Below, piece after piece: positions 1 to 13,900 of a stretch of DNA of 64,000 bases. The position numbers were made by a program, and so were the translations under genes. A model generated the notes under the pieces. That model was given only the letters and a program-made list of their open reading frames with translations, made no database searches and had not been told where the DNA came from. Position 1 is the stretch's first letter; every line of letters starts with the position of its first letter. The DNA comes from Lingula anatina (Eukaryota; Brachiopoda; Lingulata; Lingulida; Lingulidae), in assembly GCF_001039355.2 (NCBI RefSeq), contig NW_019775647.1:142835-206834 (forward strand). Direction: 5' to 3'.

Positions 1-1860
1 AAACAAGGCAGCAAAGCTGTCAAATGTACAGACAAAAAGCAGACAATAACAATGCACAAAATAGGCTACTGTCAATTCTGATGCAAAAGTACATTATGCT
101 CAACTGCAAATTCAACATCAAATTTTAATTATGCTCAACAGGTAATACTGACGTAAGTAAAATGTGTAACAAGCATAAGGCTTCAGGCCAATGGGAGTTC
201 AAGTTCACACTTTGAAAATGCCAGAATGAGAAAAATGAAAATTTCACACAAAACTGCATAAATTCAATAATAAATGATAACCCTATTGAGCTGTTTTTCT
301 AATTTGAACTGCATGCCAATCCTAAAAATCATACTTGTAAGTTAAAAATAATTATAAGTAACACAGTTTTCTTTTCATAATGTTTGTAGTAGCAGTGCAA
401 AAAGATTTTTGCCAATTTTGATGTAACATTACATAATAAATAACAGAATAATTATCACCAATTTTTGATAATTGACTATAACTAGCATGGAAATGTAGAA
501 AACTTGATTACCATTCAGCTTCATGTCCATGGGAGCTCTGAGTCCCACAATGAATATGCCAAAACGATAATAATGAATATTTCACTAAAAACTTCCAGAA
601 AAAGAAGCCAATTAGACTGCTTTTCCAGCTCAGGCCGCATTTTAGTCCCGTGTTTCTTTTTTGAAAGTTTGACAGTCATAAGTAACATGGTTTTCCCATA
701 ATGGTCATCATGGCAACAGCACCAAAAATTGTATTTTCTTCTATTTTGATGCAACATTACATAATGCTTAACAGCATAATGACCATCAATTTTTAATAAT
801 AAAATAAAACCTATCATGGATTTTCAGAAAATGTGATTAGCATGGGTCTTCAAGCCCGTGGAGGTTCTAAGTCACACCTTGAAAATGCCAATATGTGAAA
901 AATTAAATTTTCACAAAAAACTGTTTAATTGCCAGAAAATTTTACCAAACAGACTGCATTGCCTACTGAAGCTGTATTTTAGTCCCATGTTTCTTTCCTG
1001 TAAGTTTGAGAACAGTAATTGACATGGTTTTCCTTAAATGGTCATCATGGGAGCAGTGCCCAAAATATGGGTTTCTTCAAATTTTGATGCAACATTACAT
1101 AATGTTTAACATCATAATGACCATCAATTTTTAATAATAATATATTAGTAACGTGGACATTCAGAAAACGTGACTAGCAAAGGTCTTCAGGCCAATGGGA
1201 CTTCAAAGTCACACCTTGAAAATGCCAAAATGTAAACAAGACAGCACTGTTCTGACATGGTTTTTTTTCAATTTTTAACACTTTTTTAACATAAACAAAA
1301 TTAACAATTTACTGCCATTTTTATATGATCAACTAAGAAAGTTGATGAGATGTGAAAAATATCAATAGAACAGTGTCAAATGTCCAATTTCCTCCATTCT
1401 GAGTTTCTGAACATAGTGAATGATTGAATCTTACAAACTGCAATGATATGAGTTTATTTCCATTTTTGACACTTTATTACACAATACACGATAACAAGTT
1501 TACCATCATTTTCAAATAATCAACTAACAATGTTGTAAAGATGCAGGAAATGTGAAACAAACACTTTTACATATCTCATTTATTAAATAATGAGACTGTT
1601 AACATGCCTAAGAATTGAATCTGAGGAAATGTGAAAAAACAGCATAACTTATAAAATAATGGCCCGATTATGCTGATTTTCGAACTTGACCTGCATTTTA
1701 GTAAGATTGATTACTCCTGTGAGTTTCATGACAACAGGCCTATGGGTTTTCCTTGAAATGTGTTAACAGTGTTGCATATATGCTGAAAAGTGAAAAAACA
1801 GCATAAATTCTACAATAATGGCCCGATCATGCTGATTTTCGAACTTGACCTGCGTTTTAT
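1..1860. repeat. Degenerate tandem repeat of about 333 bp (3' flank of the phosphatase gene)
   Basis: A phrase of the type cttcaggccaatgggagtt, followed by a tgaaaatgcc block, recurs near 183, 520, 850 and 1185, a spacing of about 330-337 bp. Between these, another shared block (acattacataatg...) recurs. The copies are clearly diverged. Right of about 1240 the pattern changes. A phrase containing gcccgattatgctgatttt occurs near 1660 and again near 1820, 160 bp apart, and another pair lies near 1328 and 1518. No gene is visible. The stretch lies just downstream of the minus-strand stop codon, so part may be 3' UTR; a minus-strand AATAAA (plus-strand 1579-1584) is a possible but unproven poly(A) signal. 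Confidence 0.6.
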
Positions 1861-1921
1861 GAATATTCATCAGCTCTGTAAATATAAAGCCAAAAAGTAA
1901 AACTGTCTTCCACTTATGGTG

Positions 1922-4900
1922 TTAACGCTGAAAGTGCACGGCGACGGCGACATGAACGGCGATGGCCACGACAGACGCAGGTGATGGCAATGTGTACAGA
2001 CACATCTGTGTCTGTACATAAAAATACATAGACCTACCTTGTTGCTTTTCATAGGCACTTTGCTCATTAATTTCTCCAGCACATTTGTTGTCTTAGGTTT
2101 CCCCCCAGATTCTGGACCACTTTCTTCTGGCTTCTCAGATACATCTGCAAGTCAGTGAAAGAAATGAGTGACATTTTGACAAATACGTTACAACTGCTAA
2201 ATAAAATAAATCCTTAAACAAAATAAAAATTGCATATTTCCTAGCTAAATGAGTACCTTTTATGCCATTGCACCTGAAAAAGAAAAAAAAAAAAAGAAAA
2301 TGACAGCCAAAACCACTGATCATATGCATTACTGGTAATGTTTTTCACAACTTTCTGCAATATGTTCAACATTTTCCCCCTCTCAAATTAATGATAGTCT
2401 TAACTATCATGTACATCTGAAACACTGTACATCTGAAACATCAGCTAGCATAGCATTCGGAAGAATCTACATGTACTCAATTAAACAGACACTAATCACT
2501 GTCAATGATTCTATATCTAGTCTATCATATTATTGCTCTGAACATCTCATTCACATAGGCTAAGAATAAAACAGCTAGCAGTAAACTTAATATCTGCTCA
2601 AATAGGTTGCATGATAAACTTAAAGTTTAGAATAAGGATAGAAAAGCCTATACACACCTACCAGTGCTGCACTTGTAATATACAGGCTACAAATATACAT
2701 GTACAAATACAAATAGTTCATGGCATATATTGGAGATATGTCACGTCTTAATAGTGAGCATAACAATTCTGCCCTAATTAGAACACTTTACCCTATATAA
2801 TCATTGCAACATTTGTTGTACCTTTCTTAGAAAAGAAATTCCTCTCCAAGGAATGGTACTTGTTGTCTGTTGATGACCTTGACCTTGTCATTGGTGGGTA
2901 TCGCATCACCCCATCATAATGTTGGCCTGGAGTAAAGTAACACTTAGCGCAAAATGTCAGAGATGGGAAGGAAAGTTTTCAATTAGTTTTGGTATCAAAT
3001 TCATAAGTTTTTCTATTGCCTTAGGTTTTTATCAATCTGAATTTAATTATTTTTATATATAAAATATCTTATATATCTTTATATATAAAAATTCATATTA
3101 CCTTTGACAAAACCTGACAGATACGTTATACACTTGCAAGATTTTACAAACTATAGTCTAGATTAATTTTTCATATATCAAAAAAAAAAAAAATTTGTAA
3201 AACCATGCGTCAGGACAACATTTAAATGATACGGACTGCAATAAATTCACCCAACGTGTGCACATGATACAACAAAAAGTGATGTATTTTGGAACAAGAA
3301 AGCAAAACATTTCAGGGTCTGAAAAAATGTCAGTGTCTTAAAACTGTGCCCATAAGTGCACCATTCAGGACTGAGATTAAATATTTTTTTAATATATTAA
3401 GGGAGGAGACAGATATTTACTTGCATTACTTCATGTACATAGCTGAAGCCTTAAAAACTTGCAATTTATCAAGTTGTAATAAAATTTTTAATCTAGATCC
3501 TCATACTTGGAAGACTAAAGGATGCTGCATGCTATTTTTTTAAACATTTTTGATAAACCTTGTACGAATTACCACAAGATTAAGTCCATTATACCATTGT
3601 GAACAATATCATAAACATCACAAAGTTATTCTTGATCTAAATAAATTCCTTTTACTTTGTACAGGGAAATTGTCATTCATGAATAATATACCTTTAAATC
3701 TATTTATATCTACATCATTTCATTATCATTTTCATTATTATTATTTTCTCTAAATGACTGTTTAATAACAAAAAATCAATTTACACAACTACACGTAACA
3801 AATAATGTCATTCCACTCTGTTTAGTTCCCAACATGCTAGATGCAAGAACTCACAAAATTTCTGCAACACAAAGAATTAGTTCAAATCAGAGCAGCACTG
3901 GAGATGTGAGTTAAAAATGTGTCCTTTACCAACTAAAAGTCTAACTAATAGCCATATCATGCTCACTAAAAATATACTCACACATTTATACACATACACA
4001 CATGTATAATAATCTACACAGAGCACAACATGTACATGGTCATATATTCAAGGATTAGTAGAATTAGTAGAATTCCAAGAGGATGAAGTTCTATTAGTAA
4101 GTCATCTTATAACGGCAATAACTTATGCCAAAAAACAGCTAATAATAAACTATTCTAATATTGTGCTTTTTATAATAATCATAAGTGATGAAGCAAAAAA
4201 AAAAGCAATAATTAGTTAACTAATGGTTTTTTTCCCATGTTGACAGCCATTCAACAGTATGTATTTATTCTTTTCAAAGATTTTAAAAGATTTAAAAAAA
4301 TCTTTTCACATTGGCTGCTTTTATGCCAACCAATTTGGTCCACCAGAATTTATAAGGGTTAAAATAACTAAAATAGTAATTCTGTTCTTCTTTTAATGGA
4401 TTCAAATAAGAGAGCAATAAACCCCAAGAAATGAACCTTATATTAAAAAAAAAACTTGACAAAAAATGAAATTGCAAAAATATATAAACATTTTAATGCT
4501 ATTGTTTTCTAATGAATTTCTAATTTGAATTCAAGACTGCATGACTAAAAAGGTCTATAAGTCCATAGATAGTCCACAATTGCATATACTTTTATATATG
4601 TTCTAACTTTTTTACCTGGGCAAATAAAATTTAAAACATGAAATTATCATTTTGCAAAAGAGGCATTGAGAAACCATAAAATATCATTTTTTACATACAA
4701 TGTATGTCCTTGACTCTTTCACCTGCATGAATAAAAATAAAAACACAAAAATAATCAAAAGCATTTGGCAAAAGAGGCATTGAGAAACCATAAAATATAA
4801 AATCTGGATATACAAAAAAAAAAAAAAAAAAAAAAAAAATCATGCAAACACCACCAGTGGCATGCACTAAACAATGAACCCGAGTCCATGAATTAATACC

Positions 4901-7900
4901 TCTGGTACGTGGTAACATGTACGCCTCAGGTGTTTTTATTGGCACCGGAGGTGGGCACGAATATTTCTCTGCCCAAATTTTATCATCCCAACTACGCCTT
5001 TTATAACTTTTTACTGAAATGGTGGATAAATATTAAATAAACGTTAGAAATATTGTATTTTTTTTCTGTGTGTGTGAATGAAATACACTGTAACAGTAAG
5101 AATAATAATCTTGCTGAAATTTTTATCTCAACTTCTCCTGTCACTAATACTGCCCATATAGTGCAGACATAAAAATTTAATGACATTCAGAATATTACAA
5201 AAATTGTCATTTTTGCAAATCTATGGATTTTAGTTCTAACAGGCCTAGGTTGTCAATAAAATTGAACCAAATCCCCTACCAAGTGCAACACAAAAATACA
5301 GAAAAATATTCACAATCTTGATAACAAATAACCCTCAAAAATACTTTTCCCTCTCCTCTTTAAGCAAAAAATGCTGAACCTGTGCATTTACAAAAGCCTC
5401 TATCATCCTCCATTAATGTTTCCATCAGCGCAGTTGCAAAATTATTTTTTTTAAAGTTAATATTTTTATGACACAGCACACATGTAGCTGATCAAACACT
5501 CACACATTACCTTGAGAGACGTCCAAAAATGCTCCTTCAGACTTTGTCGGAATAGGAGGGGGTTTATCATCATCTTCACTGACCGCCCTGGGGCGCTGTA
5601 ATGTATCGAAATGCTAGTTTTAAATCTACACATGCAAAATGAAATGTGTAACCCTCATGTTCAAAACCAATATATTAATACACTGCCAAAAAAAAAGAGC
5701 AATGCTATTTTTCAGTCATTTGTAAGGACATTATTACCATAAAAATGATTTCTAACAAAAAAAGAAAAAAAAAAACAAATTTTAAACATAGTTCATAGAA
5801 AATACTGAAACATAATACGGTAATTCTCCAATCTATACGAACGATTAAAATTAATTATTTTTGGAAGATAATCATTTTGTTCGTAAGGCTTGAAATTCAG
5901 TCTGCTAAAAATTGCCACGCGTTCGTATCCTTTGAAATACGAATGGAATACGGCTGTGCCGGAAATTATCTCCACTTACCTACATTGCTAAGTGTAAGCA
6001 TTACTTTCAGNCCGTAGTAGTGAGCATTTTAGGCACTGTATAATTAATTTATCAAATATCTAACAATGTATATGACATTTCTTTTCAAATCACCTGGAAT
6101 GGCTGTTTCACCTCCGTAGGTCTGTTTTCCCTACTGCCAGGGGGGTTAACATCTGAAAGAACAACCACAAAAGTTTCATATTAAGTCTCATTGTACTATA
6201 AATACAAGTCACATCAATAATTATACTATTATTCTTATCATATAATATATCCATATAAGCTTTTTATTTTGTCTTACAAACTGTCACATTTTTCCAACTC
6301 AAATATGTCAAAACTAGCTAGCTATAGAATGTATAGAATATATACTGCCCCTGACTCCACACTGCCATATAAAATATTATTTTAATAAGTTTTGAAAAAT
6401 TACAGAAAAGATGGATTTATAACCTGCTATCCACAATAAATGAGATTTGCTGCCAAAAAAAAAAAAAAAAAATTACTACAATTTATACCCAACCATTTTG
6501 TATAAACTCAATCCTGAAATGATCTCATCTCCTAAGATTGGGGGATTGTTTTCAAAGATATTCAAAACCATATTTTAAAATGAACCAACTTGTTGGTTTG
6601 TGAAGGACAAAGAACTGCCAGTTTCTGTATTCTGGTTGCTCAAAATGATTCCTCTTCATATTGAACTTCCTGGTACCGTAATTATAGTAATTATAAATCC
6701 TTTCAATAGAAATGCTATGGTTTCTATCTTTTGAAATTCTTATGTAATTTTGTTATATGCTGGAAAAACTGCAGCTTCTTCTTCAAAACCAAATATCCCA
6801 TATGCCACAAAAGTTTCACAGGATTCAAACTAATGAAAATGCTTCACAATGAAATTCTCTTGCAAGTAACAATTGCCAATTCCTGCTGCTGGTGATGATG
6901 ACTTCACTGCACTATATCGACATAAGAGACAGCAGTAACTGTGCTTTAGCTTACAAATGATCTCTCACTGTCCCAGTATAGCTTCAAATCAGAAAGCCTA
7001 AATTAAAAGTCATAATCAGAAAAACCTCATTAAATCAGTCAGCATACAGTTACTGGATGCACAGTTTTCCCACGGTATTTTCACTGACACAGGCAGTCTT
7101 TTTTATTACTGTTACAGTGTACAGGGTGACTGCAAAAGTTTGTACCACCTAAAAAAGCAAACCAACACTTCCTACTTACTTCAAAATCTGATTTTCAGGT
7201 TTGAATGAAAAAAAAAATTAAGCTTAGCCTAATAATTAGTTACTTAAGCAAGTAGCTTTAAGTAATTAAGGCCCAAAATGTTATTCCATGGTTGAATTCC
7301 ATTCAAACTGTGTATAATCATAATGTGAAGGATTTTTGTAAGCACCCTGTAAACCAGAACATAATATTAGTCTAATATTTCCTCTCAGTTTTATAGTGCC
7401 ATCTATAGCCAGTGGCAAAAACAACTGTAAATAGGCTATTAAATTAAACCCCACTCACCACCAGAACCATATCAAATGTGATTTATCTTTTTTATAGATG
7501 ATGAATCAGAAAAATGAGAAAAAATTGGATCATACTGATTTTTTTGTAAATATGATTATGGCAAGATATAGAAAGTGGTAATTATGATGAACATACTGCA
7601 CTGAAAATGTTTTAAAATTATCAATTTAAAATGTATATATACAGTAATTATAGCAACAACCGACATCACTGTAGTTTTTTCATGTGCCATTTAAGTGTTA
7701 GAATAGGCCAGTTTTGACTAAAATGAACACAAACCTTCAGCTTGAATTCAAGACTGCATGAACTTATAAAATTGGAACAATGACTGAACATTTTTGCAAA
7801 CAATTTAAGGCCCTCGACACATCAAGTGGTATGTAAAGTTTTCTGAACCACAACAGTTTGACCGGATTGATTATGCTATTGAGGGAAAGTTGGGGGAGGG

Positions 7901-10900
7901 GGGGGGGGTTCTAACTCTCACAATCCCCAATGTACCATTAGAAATTAACTGTTTAACAGGAAATGTCCAGTGCAGGGACTCTGTTAACATGACTTTCTTA
8001 CTAATAAGACTAATAATACGATAAAAAAATTTAGTCAGCCTTAAAAATTTTGTTGGAAGACGATTCTCCACTGACTTAATTTTTTTCACATTGAAAATTT
8101 TGTCAAACTTGAAAATGAGCCTCTCAAAAATTTTGAAAAGTTTGTCACCTAATATGTCCTGATGTCAGATAAATGCATTTTAAAATGTTAATTAATTTTC
8201 AAATTAATGAAATATTTAATAAAAAACGTTTTTACCCTAGCATGCAGGCTATCAAGTTGTCCATTTCTAAAAGTGCAGCAACACGGTGAACAGTTTGACG
8301 TACTTGATGTGAAAAGGGCCTGTTAAAAAACCTTCACACTAATTGACAGCAGGGGACATGAAGCCCTACTTACCACGTTCTGAACTTTTTAAAAGTACAG
8401 GTTCATAAGTCTGCCCTTCTCTTTGTGGACTGCCATCTTGTGATGACCTCTTTTTTCGCGGAGGTGCTTTAGGATTTGGGCCACCAACTGAAGAATTATC
8501 AAAGAACCCCTTTGGTGATGAAAGAGGCATTTGTTTACAATGCTCGAAGGAATATGAATACTCAAGAGAGTTCGGTTCTTTTGTTTCTTCGATCTTGGGA
8601 ATTAATGCTGGTGGACGCGCATCATTTTGTGAACTCCTTTTACCAAAGAGCTCCCTCGTTGTGGAGTATGGCTCAGCATATTCTCCCGATGACTCGGAAA
8701 CTGTGGACTGAGAATCCAGGAATGGGTCAGCATACTCATGTGCAACAGGGGGCGTAGCTGAAGACTTACTTGGAAAAGAATTTTCTTGCTTTTTTCTGCC
8801 AAAGAGTCCCATTTCGCTGGTCACAGAATATGGCGCAGCTGCTTCATCTTCAAAATCACTATTGTGGCCCCTTTGTACTGTTTTGCCTTTCAGCCCAAAT
8901 TCGCTACTGGAAGCATATGGCTGTATATCATCAGAACTTGAAGCATGTGACCCAGTGACTGTCTCGTGAGTGGAGTTTCTCAACTGGACATTTGACACAG
9001 CATATGGGACAGCTTGAGGCTGTGCCATTGGTTGACTTTTCCTAACACCAGAGGGCAGTGGGATGGGCTGCGCCTTGTTAATAACACCATGCTGTTGCTG
9101 GTTAACATTTGTAGAAGCCCTGTTCTCTGGTTCAGCAGTCCGCAGACCCCCTTGTGCAGCTTTCAGTTCCTTCATAAATCCATCAGACGCAGGTGTGACC
9201 CCATGCGGTGGTGGTTTTTCCAATGGGGCATTCTGGGATTGCATGACTGCAGCATAGGCTGGATCAACACTTACACACGAGCCACAGCCCAGCTGAAAGG
9301 CAGATTTAAGATGCTCTAAGGGGCCGCCCTTTTCTTCATGATGGGGTTTACTGTGCTGATCCTTGCTGCCCTGGTCTTTGTCTTCATCAAATGACTTTTT
9401 TTTCTTATGGTCAGAAGATTTAAGATTGCCTTCACCACTGATTTTGTTCTTTAGCTTCTGCAAAGGGTTCAGTTTGTGATGGTCCTCAGAGGCTGAGGAC
9501 TTCTTGCCTTGCTCACTGCCTAATACTAAATCTGATCCGAGTTTTTGCCTCAATTCGGATACAGACTGGGATCTGGCATCATCTTCTTTACTGGAGATTT
9601 GAATATGCGCAGCTTCTTGGGAAGGCAGATTTTGCTCTTTTTGAACCGGCCATATTCCTTCATAATGTGCATTCTCTTTCAAGTGCACATTGCCTATTGC
9701 GTAAGGCATAACAGGTGACACAGGGTCTTTCCTGTCAAAAATTCTGCCCTCTTGATTCTCCCCTTTCACAGCTATTACAGTTACATTTTGGCCCTTTAAC
9801 GAACTGCTATCTTGGACTGCCTGATGTCCTTTTTGCATTGTGTCAGCGGAAGACTTTCTGGTGGAAGAAGCATCAACACTGCTTTGCGTTTTTTCGAATG
9901 ACTTAACCTTTGCATTGACATGTGTACCTCCGTGCATTGTATAACTAGAACTCTGATCAACTCCATCAGCGACTTGCAAATTTCTGCTTTCATTTGAGGG
10001 TTTTCTTGCCACTGTGGCTTTTGCAGCTGGCATCGGGTCCATCTCCTTAATACTGATCCTTTTAGGCAAGTCAACATTCACATATTCATCACGCTTCTGA
10101 ACCTCAGTCTGCCCCTGGACAGGAAGAGGATCCCCCTTTACTACAGTTTTCAATAGGGGTTTCCCAGTCTCTGCCATGGTGCTTTTAGGAATGTCAACAT
10201 TTACATATTCCTCGCGTCGCTCTTCTCTGGGGGGTCCAACAAGTCCTTTTTCTGGTGGATGACGAGGTACATGCCCGGAAGAATCTGGCACTAAAAAATC
10301 GGCTTGCTTTGAAGCCAGTTTGGCAACGGTTTTCTCGATGGCAATTTCAGCAGGGTGGATCCTGGCAGGGGCAGCCTGGGGAGGTTTTGAAGGGCCCTTG
10401 AATGGAGAAGCTGCAGCCTGCACAACACCATGAGCAGGTTCAGGAATAGCATAGTCATCTTCTTGGTTAATGGAAGCTGCAGAAAGTGANAATATATACA
10501 GTAATTATAGCAACAACCGACATCACTGTAGTTTTTTCATGTGCCATTTAAGTGTTAGAATAGGCCAGTTTTGACTAAAATGAACACAAACCTTCAGCTT
10601 GAATTTAAGACTGCATGAACTTATAAAATTGGAACAATGACTAAACATTTTTGCAAACAACTTAAGGCCCTCGACACATCAAGTGGTATGTAAAGTTTTC
10701 TGAACCACAACAGTTTGACTGGATTGATTATGCTATTGAGGGAAAGTTGGGGGAGGGGGGGTTCTAACTCTCACAATCCCCAATGTACCATTAGAAATTA
10801 ACTGTTTAACAGGACATGTCCAGTGCAGGGACTCTGTTAACATGACATTCTTACTAATAACACTAATAATACAATAAAAAAATTTAGTCAGTCTTCAAAA

Positions 10901-13900
10901 TTTTGTTGGAATACGATTCTCCACTGACTTAATTTTTTTCACATTGAAAATTTTGTCAAACTTGAAAATGAGCCTCTCAAAAATTTTGAAAAGTTTGTCA
11001 CCTAATATGTCCTGATGTCAGATAAATGCATTTTAAAATGTTAATTATTTTTCAAATTAATGAAATATTTAATAAAAAAAGTTTTTACCCTAGCATGCAG
11101 GCTATCAAGTTGTCCATTTCTAAAAGTGCAGCAACACGGTGAACAGTTTGACGTACTTGATGTGAAAAGGGCCTGTTAAAAAACCTTCGCACTAATTGAC
11201 AGCAGGGGACATGAAGCCCTACTTACCACGTTCTGAACTTTTTAAAAGTACAGGTTCATAAGTCTGCCCTTCTCCTTGTGGACTGCCATCTTGTGATGAC
11301 CTCTTTTTCCGCGGAGGTGCTTTAGGATTTGGGCCACCAACTGAAGAATTATCAAAGAACCCCTTTGGTGATGAAAGAGGCATTTGTTTACAATGCTCGA
11401 AGGAATATGAATACTCAAGAGAGTTCGGTTCTTTTGTTTCTTCAATCTTGGGAATTAATGCTGGTGGACGCGCATCATTTTGTGAACTCCTTTTACCAAA
11501 GAGCTCCCTCGTTGTGGAGTATGGCTCGGCATATTCTCCCGATGACTCGGAAACTGTGGACTGAGAATCCAGGAATGGGTCAGCATACTCATGTGCAACA
11601 GGGGGCGTAGCTGAAGACTTACTTGGAAAAGAATTTTCTTGCTTTTTTCTGCCAAAGAGTCCCATTTCACTGGTCACAGAATATGGCGCAGCTGCTTCAT
11701 CTTCAAAATCACTATTGTGGCCCCTTTGTACTGTTTTGCCTTTCAGCCCAAATTCGCTACTGGAAGCATATGGCTGTATATCATCAGAACTTGAAGCATG
11801 TGAACCAGTGACTGTCTCGTGAGTGGAGTTTCTCAACTGGACATTTGACACGGCATATGGGACAGCTTGAGGCTGTGCCATAGGTTGACTTTTCCTAACA
11901 CCAGAGGGCAGTGGGATGGGGTGCGTCTTGTTTATAACACCATGCTGTTGCTGGTTAACATTTGTAGAAGCCCTGTTCTCCGGTTCAGCAGTCCGCAGAC
12001 CCCCTTGTGCAGCTTTCAGTTCCTTCATAAAGCCATCAGACGCAGGTGTGACCCCATGCGGTGGTGGTTTTTCCAACGGGGCATTCTGGGATTGCATGAC
12101 TGCAGCGTAGGCTGGATCAACACTAACACACGAGCCACAGCCCAGCTGAAAGGCAGATTTAAGATGCTCTAAGGGGCCGCCCTTTTCTTCATGATGGGGT
12201 TTACTGTGCTGATCTTTACCGCTGTGGTCTTTGTCTTCATCAAATGACTTTTTTTTCTTATGGTCAGCAGATTTAAGATTGCCTTCACCACTGATTTTGT
12301 TCTTTAGCTTCTGCAAAGGGTTCAGTTTGTGATGGTCCTCAGAGGTTGAGGACTTCTTGCCTTGCTCACTGCCTAATACTAAATCTGATCCGAGTTTTTG
12401 CCTCAGTTCGGATACAGACTGGGATCTGGCATCATCTTCTTTACTGGAGATTTGAATATGTGCAGCTTCTTGGGTAGGCAGATTTTGCTCTTTTTGAACT
12501 GGCCATACTGCCTCATAATGTGCGTTCTCTTTCAAGTGCACATTGCCTATTGCATAAGGCATAACAGGTGACACAGGGTCTTTCCTGTCAAAAATTCTGC
12601 CCTCTTGATTCTCGCCTTTCACAGCTATTACAGTTACATTTTGGCCCTTTAACAAACTGCTATCTTGGACTGCCTGATGTCCTTTTTGCATTGTGTCAGC
12701 GGAAGACTTTCTGGTGGAAGAAGCATCAACACTGCTTTGCGTTTTTTCGAATGACTTAACCTTTGCATTGACATGTGTACCTCCTTGGATTGTATAACTA
12801 GAACTCTGATCAACTCCATCAGCAACTTGCAAATTTCTGCTTTCATTTGAGGGTTTTCTCGCCACTGTGGCTTTTGCAGCTGGCATCGGGTCCATCTCCT
12901 TAATACTGGTTCTTTTAGGCAAGTCAACATTCACATATTCATCACGCTTCTGAACCTCAGTCTGCCCCTGGACAGGAAGAGGATCCCTCTTTACTACAGT
13001 TTTCAATAGGGGTTTCCCAGTCTCTGCCATGGTGCTTTTAGGAATGTCAACATTTACGTATTCCTCGCGTCGCTCTTCTCTGGAGGGTCCAAGTCCTTTT
13101 TCTGGTGGATGACGAGGTACATGCCCGGAAGAATCTGGCACTAAAAAATCGGCTTGCTTTGAAGCCAGTTTGGCAACGGTTTTTTCGATGGCAATTTCAG
13201 CAGGGTGGATCCTGGCAGGGGCAGCCTGGGGAGGTTTTGAGGGGCCCTTAAATGGGGAAGCTGCAGCCTGCACAACACCATGAGCAGGTTCAGGAATAGC
13301 ATAGTCATCTTCTTGGTTAATGGAAGCTGCAGAAATTTAACATAAAACACCACTTATCTCACTGGTTACAAAGAGGTTATATTACTGACACTTCTGTTAA
13401 TAATTTGCAAAATGAGTCAACTGGTTTCAGAAACATTCCCAGTTTCTTTGGAGAAATTACATACATGCTATAAATCAAATCATCAGAAAGGTTATTATTC
13501 TAGTTCAATCTATTATCTTAAAGCAACTGATATCGCTACTTAACAAGTAACTGGATATTAGTATAGTTTTAAAAATACTTACCTGTGCTTTCAAAAACAT
13601 CAACATTCTCATAAGGATCATACGAGTCCTGAATCAACAAAATACAACTTACAAGTTAAACAAGAAAATTATAAAATGGATTATTATAAGATAAGGTAAT
13701 AAAACCTTTGAAATGGTAGTATACATAAACTCTCAAAGGTTTAACAATGGTCATCTTTGAACATTCTTCCCCCATCACCCCACCCCTCAACTCAAGATCA
13801 CAATGCAGACTGTTTAAATCTACAGTCATGATTTTCAAATGGCTTTTTACAAGCATCCATGCTCTGAAAGTGTAGGTTGGAGACTTTTTTTTTGCAGACT

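Larger units (their letters stand above)
7636..13334. repeat. Tandem duplication (two copies of about 2.85 kb) joined by a single N
   Basis: The block 7636-10485 (intron segment plus tail exon) is repeated as 10492-13334, with only small indels (a run of G near 7905, a few single bases) and scattered substitutions. Similarity starts abruptly at a tatatacagtaattatag phrase and ends a few bases past the splice acceptor. The single N at 10490 lies exactly at the join. Two explanations fit: a recent real exon duplication, or two alleles laid end to end. The N at the breakpoint favours the second. Confidence 0.9.

Noticed and set aside
6011-6011. Single N, checked for a flanking duplication like those at 10490 and 47875
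   Set aside because: No repeated flank could be seen on either side.
8476-10077. Several 60-100 codon open frames on both strands within the phosphatase tail exon
   Set aside because: They are alternative-frame shadows of a 2.1 kb coding exon; the same shadows recur at the second copy.
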